Part shown: positions 61,801 to 64,000 of the stretch, piece by piece
Layout: each line of letters starts with the position of its first letter
Position numbering within the stretch: the first letter of the stretch is position 1
Origin: Nipponacmea schrenckii
Lineage: Eukaryota; Mollusca; Gastropoda; Lottiidae
Reading direction: 5' to 3'
Assembly (NCBI GenBank): GCA_030562195.1
Contig: CM060200.1
Coordinates: 6,696,001-6,760,000, forward strand
Length of the DNA stretch: 64,000 nucleotides
Program-made: the position numbers and the translations under genes
Notes under the pieces: model-generated
The model's input: only the letters and a program-made list of their open reading frames with translations
What the model was told of the DNA's origin: nothing
Database searches by the model: none

Positions 61801-63813
61801 GAATCTTTGTCTTATTTGGGATTTTCACTACATTGTATAAAGGTTAACAGTGTCAGTAACTGTCAAAATTTCACTTTAAATAGTTTAAACCTGAACTTTT
61901 CTCAGGTTTTGACGTCTGGCTCCCTTTTGTCTATGTTTTAAAATCTTGACCTTGATTTTTTATGTTCATTTGCAGGCAATTTAAGTAATTTGACAACATT
62001 AAAGATTGATGACAACCATTTAACAAGTCTACCCAAATCTCTAGGAGGGTAAGTTGGAATTAAGTTTTCAAGGATCAATTTCAGTTTAAAAAATGTCTGT
62101 CATCATTAGCCCATAAGATGAGAGAAGTAGGACATATTTTAATATGAATATGTTTGATTTGGAGGGATTTTTCTCATATGACAGAAATTTATAGATGGCC
62201 TGATTGAAGTATTGATTTATTTATGCTAGGCAAACTTCAATCTCAATCTCTGTGAAATATTTGCTACCGAAAATAAAACTAGCAGTATAATTTCAGCTCC
62301 TCAACTTTTACAAAGTAGCTTTTCTGATATTATTTATTGTTATGTGTCACATGTTATAAATAAGACTTGCATTCTGTTTGGTTTACATGTTTGGTACAAT
62401 TTTATTTTTTTATGTTACCTTCTATTTACTATTGCTGTGTATTACAGGTTATTTAGAAAACATGACTGATTCTATTTCAGACTAACATCACTATCAGAAC
62501 TCAATGTTAGTACTAATGATTTAGAAGCTTTACCACCTACTATTGGTTTTCTCAGAAATCTGAGAACATTTTATGCTGATGAGAATCTTTTAGAAATTCT
62601 TCCACCAGGAGGTTTGTATGATACAATCATTTGAGAAAACTTAATATTCTTTAGGGCACCAGATTGGCGTCACAGATTTGTATTATACATTAAAAACTAT
62701 TAGAGACACTTAACCACATGAACCAGATGAAGGATTGTGCCTTTGTTTAGCTTTTTTAAACCCTTTAACCGTTGGGTGTAAATGAAATCAACATCATATA
62801 CCATTGAACTGAAATTGAATGATTTTGTGTGACGTCACTTGGCAACAGGCTCTGAGTTATAAATTGCTTAATTATCTGCCACTTGGGATGAAAGAGTCAA
62901 AGCTGTTGATTTCATTTAGTTAAGATTTAGTTATTAATTGACTTTTTGACAATACAGTGGCTCAGTTTAAAGGATTGAGATTTAGAACACATTAGTCAAA
63001 CTGCTGCAGTGAAAATTTTGTATTTTAAAATCTATTAATCTCTGAACAATATATTTGTTTTAGCTGGGTAGTTGTAATGGATTAACAGTTTTATCATTAC
63101 GAAGTAACAAGTTGACCTATATACCAGATGAATTGGGTCGTATACCAAAATTACGAGTTTTGAATCTGAGTGATAACTATCTGAAATATCTACCATTTTC
63201 TGTTGTGAAATTAAAAAATCTTCAAGCGTTATGGTTGACTGAAAATCAGGTAATACTACGTTAAAAACAGAAAATTATAAAATTTTATTAGTCACAAGTC
63301 AGCTTTCTTCAAGGATTTGATAAAGGTTTAGGCAGTATTTCAACAAATCATTTTATTGATGAAGATTTTGACAGACAATGTTACAAGCTTTAGGCCAACA
63401 CTTTAAAGAAAAATTATCAACAGTTGAAAAAAGAATGCAGGTTGGCACTAATTTTTTTAACATTACTGTCCATCTTGCATTTTGTATTAGCAAAATGAAT
63501 TGGTAAAAGATGTCGATTAATCAGAATTTTACTACCATTGCCTGCATTTTTTTGTTGACAATGACATGACAAACAGTTTTTGCACATTTGACATTTTGTT
63601 GATAAAGGCATTATTATTGACCACAATTAAAGAATGGTAGTTCATTTGATAAAAAACATGTGACTAATATCGAGATATCTTTAATAAAATTTCTAATCAC
63701 GGTATTATTTCAGACAAAGCCATTAATAAGTTTACAGTCCGAATATGATGAAGAAAGTGAACGTAAAATATTAACATGTTATTTATTACCTCAGCAACCA
63801 TCAAACTACACAG
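49696..63813 (+). CDS. ERBIN: ERBIN/LRRC7-like LAP protein, 5' part (11 exons, runs off the window)
   Basis: The coding exons are 49696-49869, 53220-53337, 58619-58697, 59537-59626, 60723-60843, 61058-61132, 61536-61680, 61976-62048, 62481-62611, 63064-63249 and 63714-63813. They give about 430 residues: a Cys-containing N-terminus (KCPCLKP), then about 16-17 leucine-rich repeats of 23 residues, then the conserved post-LRR block QTKPLISLQ...LLPQQP. Order, spacing and wording match ERBIN and LRRC7 (densin), LAP-family scaffolds on the basolateral or postsynaptic membrane that use the LRRs for targeting and a distal PDZ for partners. The PDZ would lie beyond the window. An invertebrate gene may be ancestral to both ERBIN and LRRC7, so the symbol marks the family. 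One junction (exon 9 to 10) does not keep frame with canonical sites. Confidence 0.9.
50038..51400 (+). repeat. 27-bp minisatellite in LRR intron 1
   Basis: About 48-50 copies of a 27-bp unit with core GAACATCATAGAGGATTTGG followed by ACACAAT. Since 27 is a multiple of three, four of six frames of the perfect unit lack stops. This gives long low-complexity readings such as NIIEDLDTM and EHHRGFGHN on the + strand and IVSKSSMMF on the - strand. Irregular deletions (for example near 50225, 50280, 50760 and 50865) break these frames. The 5' and 3' edge copies are diverged. It lies inside intron 1 and is not considered coding. Confidence 0.9.
51428..51515 (+). repeat. 17-bp short tandem repeat
   Basis: Five copies of a 17-bp unit GACTTTAAGACAAARCA lie immediately after the 27-bp array. 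A degenerate 27-bp-like remnant (CATCATTGAGG...ACACAAAG) follows at about 51517-51541, so this array probably expanded inside the tail of the larger one. Confidence 0.8.
51542..53219. other. Rest of LRR intron 1
   Basis: AT-rich intron sequence ending CTATTACAG at 53219. Several loosely similar copies of a phrase like TTGTCATGGTATTAGAAAG occur at about 52800-53230; one of them is part of exon 2 itself. No gene is seen. Confidence 0.55.
53220..53337 (+). CDS. ERBIN: LRR gene, coding exon 2
   Basis: This exon encodes residues 59-97 plus one base. It reads [18 protein letters not shown] then [18 protein letters not shown], two leucine-rich repeats. It is preceded by ATTACAG and followed by GTAAGA, ending in phase 1. 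Confidence 0.92.
53338..54854. other. LRR intron 2, left part
   Basis: Intron sequence without recognisable features up to the duplicated block beginning at 54855. The whole intron is 53338-58618 (5281 bp), the largest in the coding part of the gene except intron 1 (3350 bp) being shorter. Confidence 0.6.
54855..55441 (+). repeat. Direct repeat A: two ~184-bp copies
   Basis: Copies at 54855-55038 and 55257-55441 are about 98 percent identical by eye. They contain CCTCCTTCACCCTCTCCC and CAACAGCTAGTTGGGCTTA. They enclose a 218-bp GC-richer segment (55039-55256) of unknown origin, which holds GGTACCGGAAATACATC. A minus-strand frame of 113 codons across this region has no family resemblance. The pattern suggests a recent duplication or a small insertion between duplicates. 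Confidence 0.8.
55334..55886 (+). repeat. Direct repeat B-C, 307-bp period, interrupted by the retroelement
   Basis: Block B occurs at 55334-55579 and 55641-55885. Block C (from TAACACAAGTAAATAGCTTG) occurs at 55581-55640 and again at 57458-57518. In the first copy B and C are adjacent. In the second they are separated by 1572 bp of Penelope-like element. The first copy therefore records the empty site. Confidence 0.82.
55886..57457 (+). mobile_element. 5'-truncated Penelope-like retroelement insertion
   Basis: The boundaries are set by comparison with the uninterrupted B-C copy at 55334-55640. The insert starts within the reverse transcriptase coding sequence and ends about 310 bp after the stop codon, in an AT-rich 3' region ending CTCATCACCATC. 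There is no poly-A tail and no clear target duplication. 5' truncation is what target-primed reverse transcription leaves. I looked for a hammerhead ribozyme core in the 3' region and did not find a convincing one. Confidence 0.82.
55890..57146 (+). pseudogene. Penelope-like RT and GIY-YIG endonuclease, N-terminally truncated
   Basis: 418 uninterrupted codons follow the truncation point. Residues 24-41 ([18 protein letters not shown]) form the RT block before the catalytic motif, and RFLDDIF (61-67) holds the catalytic Asp pair. DFLDTTVF (103-110) and HPKHTF (142-147) are also typical. A Cys-rich knuckle ([11 protein letters not shown], 219-229) precedes the GIY-YIG nuclease, whose core is [19 protein letters not shown] (258-276), with Arg280/282 and Glu336 as likely active-site residues. 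The protein then runs on for about 70 residues with FVTTYN and [16 protein letters not shown]. Roughly the first half of the RT is missing and there is no natural start, so it is inactive although its frame is intact, which suggests a recent insertion. Confidence 0.88.
57519..58618. other. LRR intron 2, right part
   Basis: Unique AT-rich intron sequence to the acceptor TTGTAG at 58618. No further element recognised. Confidence 0.6.
58619..58697 (+). CDS. ERBIN: LRR gene, coding exon 3
   Basis: This exon encodes residues 98-123 with two bases of codon 124. It reads [20 protein letters not shown] then SVNPLG, equivalent to the GIQEFPENIKNCK...ASVNP block of ERBIN. The donor is GTAAGT. Phases agree with both neighbours. 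Confidence 0.9.
58698..59536. other. LRR intron 3
   Basis: An 839-bp intron, GTAAGT to TTTTAG, with no recognisable feature. Confidence 0.75.
59537..59626 (+). CDS. ERBIN: LRR gene, coding exon 4
   Basis: This exon completes codon 124 (K) and encodes residues to 153 plus two bases. [20 protein letters not shown] is nearly identical to the corresponding ERBIN repeat, and DYLPGSFG follows. The donor is GTAAGT. Confidence 0.92.
59786..60304 (+). repeat. Second 27-bp minisatellite, LRR intron 4
   Basis: About 18 degenerate copies of a 27-bp unit with core CACAGATTCTCATTGTCAAA and then TCTTAAC. It is unrelated in sequence to the 27-bp array of intron 1. Array-like sequence resumes on the far side of the inserted element (about 60645-60690). 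The small frames at 59800-60211 derive from the array. Confidence 0.82.
60309..60638. mobile_element. TTAA-flanked inverted-repeat element (piggyBac-like MITE), 330 bp
   Basis: The left end AGGGATACTATGTCTTAG and the right end, inverted, AGGGATAATAGGTCTTAG are alike (16 of 18) and continue into ATGAACATA. TTAA lies immediately outside both ends (60305-60308 and 60639-60642). TTAA duplication is the signature of piggyBac-type insertion. It is non-coding. It sits in the TTAA of a CTTAA-containing minisatellite unit. An older copy is at about 37640-37945. Confidence 0.72.
60723..60843 (+). CDS. ERBIN: LRR gene, coding exon 5
   Basis: This exon encodes residues 154-194, starting [20 protein letters not shown] and ending [11 protein letters not shown]. 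It contains nearly two leucine-rich repeats. The acceptor is TTTCAG and the donor GTAAGT; it ends in phase 0. Confidence 0.93.
61058..61132 (+). CDS. ERBIN: LRR gene, coding exon 6
   Basis: Twenty-five codons (residues 195-219), one repeat: [20 protein letters not shown] then KDIPE. It matches the KEFWMDANRL repeat of ERBIN. The acceptor is TTTCAG and the donor GTTAGT, phase 0 on both sides. Confidence 0.92.
61536..61680 (+). CDS. ERBIN: LRR gene, coding exon 7
   Basis: This exon encodes residues 220-267 plus one base. It has two repeats: [18 protein letters not shown] and then [19 protein letters not shown], ending ELPETL. The acceptor is TTTCAG and the donor GTATGC. Confidence 0.92.
61976..62048 (+). 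CDS. ERBIN: LRR gene, coding exon 8
   Basis: This exon encodes residues 268-291 plus two bases: [20 protein letters not shown] then KSLG, one repeat very close to SLKNITTLKIDENQL of ERBIN. The acceptor is TTGCAG and the donor GTAAGT. Confidence 0.92.
62481..62611 (+). CDS. ERBIN: LRR gene, coding exon 9 (3' border uncertain)
   Basis: This exon encodes residues 292-335: [20 protein letters not shown] then [20 protein letters not shown] and LPPG. The only good donor is GTTTGT at 62612, which leaves one extra base (phase 1), while exon 10 reads from phase 0. The end is therefore uncertain by a base. Confidence 0.85.
63064..63249 (+). CDS. ERBIN: LRR gene, coding exon 10
   Basis: Sixty-two codons read in phase 0 after [26 protein letters not shown], then [20 protein letters not shown] and [13 protein letters not shown], the last leucine-rich repeats. 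The match to ERBIN (LPEEMGDMQKLKVINLSDNRL...LSDNQ) leaves no doubt about the frame. Phase 1 entry would hit TAG at the third codon. The donor is GTAATA. Confidence 0.92.
63714..63813 (+). CDS. ERBIN: LRR gene, coding exon 11 (last in window)
   Basis: Thirty-three codons plus one base after [26 protein letters not shown] then [13 protein letters not shown]. This is the conserved block that closes the LRR domain in ERBIN and LRRC7. The donor is GTTTGT. Further exons lie beyond 64000. Confidence 0.92.
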
Positions 63814-64000
63814 GTTTGTTTTTATTATTACAAATTTTATACTATCTCGGCTATTATTGTCTCTTGTGTCTGTTCGTCCACAATTGGTACTGTGTATATA
63901 GACTATATTTAGAGTGACACTTTGGCAATCTAGTTAATTTTCAAAGAGTTATTGTTTTGTTAGCCTAGCCAACTATCTAGCCAAGTTCACAAAATATGGA
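63814..64000. other. Start of LRR intron 11
   Basis: Intron sequence to the end of the window. The open frame continuing from exon 11 to 63917 is intron read-through rather than coding. Confidence 0.7.

Noticed and set aside
63660..63917. 85-codon frame starting before exon 11 and running past it
   Set aside because: It is exon 11 with intron read-through on both sides; the conserved part is only 63714-63813.

Overview
The window is AT-rich eukaryotic DNA of about one-third GC. It has long introns with clean GT...AG borders, many minisatellites and several transposons. The gene content (a prostanoid-type receptor and an ERBIN/LRRC7-type LAP protein) and a Penelope-like element fit an invertebrate animal. 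A mollusc is my best guess from overall character, but the sequence does not prove it.

Two host genes are supported, both on the + strand. (1) A complete two-exon G-protein-coupled receptor of the prostaglandin E2 receptor EP4 type lies at 4288-8649. It encodes 448 residues, and its intron sits exactly at the end of transmembrane helix 6, the classic prostanoid-receptor position. (2) The 5' part of an ERBIN/LRRC7-like (LAP family) leucine-rich-repeat gene starts at 49696 and runs off the right edge. Eleven coding exons give about 430 residues, the whole LRR domain and the start of the post-LRR region; any PDZ part would lie beyond the window. A promoter-like segment with a possible non-coding first exon sits near 33.9 kb.

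Layout: 1-3.77 kb has no gene; 3.8-8.7 kb is the receptor; 9.4-9.8 kb (minus strand) is a decayed DDE-type transposase; 10.8-12.7 kb is a three-level nest of non-autonomous DNA transposons, each with its own target-site duplication; 12.7-29 kb is gene-poor, with one open but unrecognised frame near 14.1-14.7 kb and a suspect low-quality patch near 25.7 kb; 29.05-33.27 kb is a foldback-type transposon made of about 21 copies of a ~195-bp unit in two inverted arms, with matching ends and a 10-bp duplication; 33.4 kb holds a small inverted-repeat element; 34-49.7 kb is gene-free but carries 31-, 38- and 40-bp minisatellites; 49.7-64 kb is the LRR gene. Its introns hold a 27-bp minisatellite (intron 1), a 5'-truncated Penelope-like retroelement within duplicated host sequence (intron 2), and a second 27-bp array interrupted by a TTAA-flanked element (intron 4).

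The two genes show no functional link. The receptor would signal from the plasma membrane. The LAP protein would be a cytoplasmic junction or polarity scaffold. The main unusual content is the mobile and repetitive DNA.
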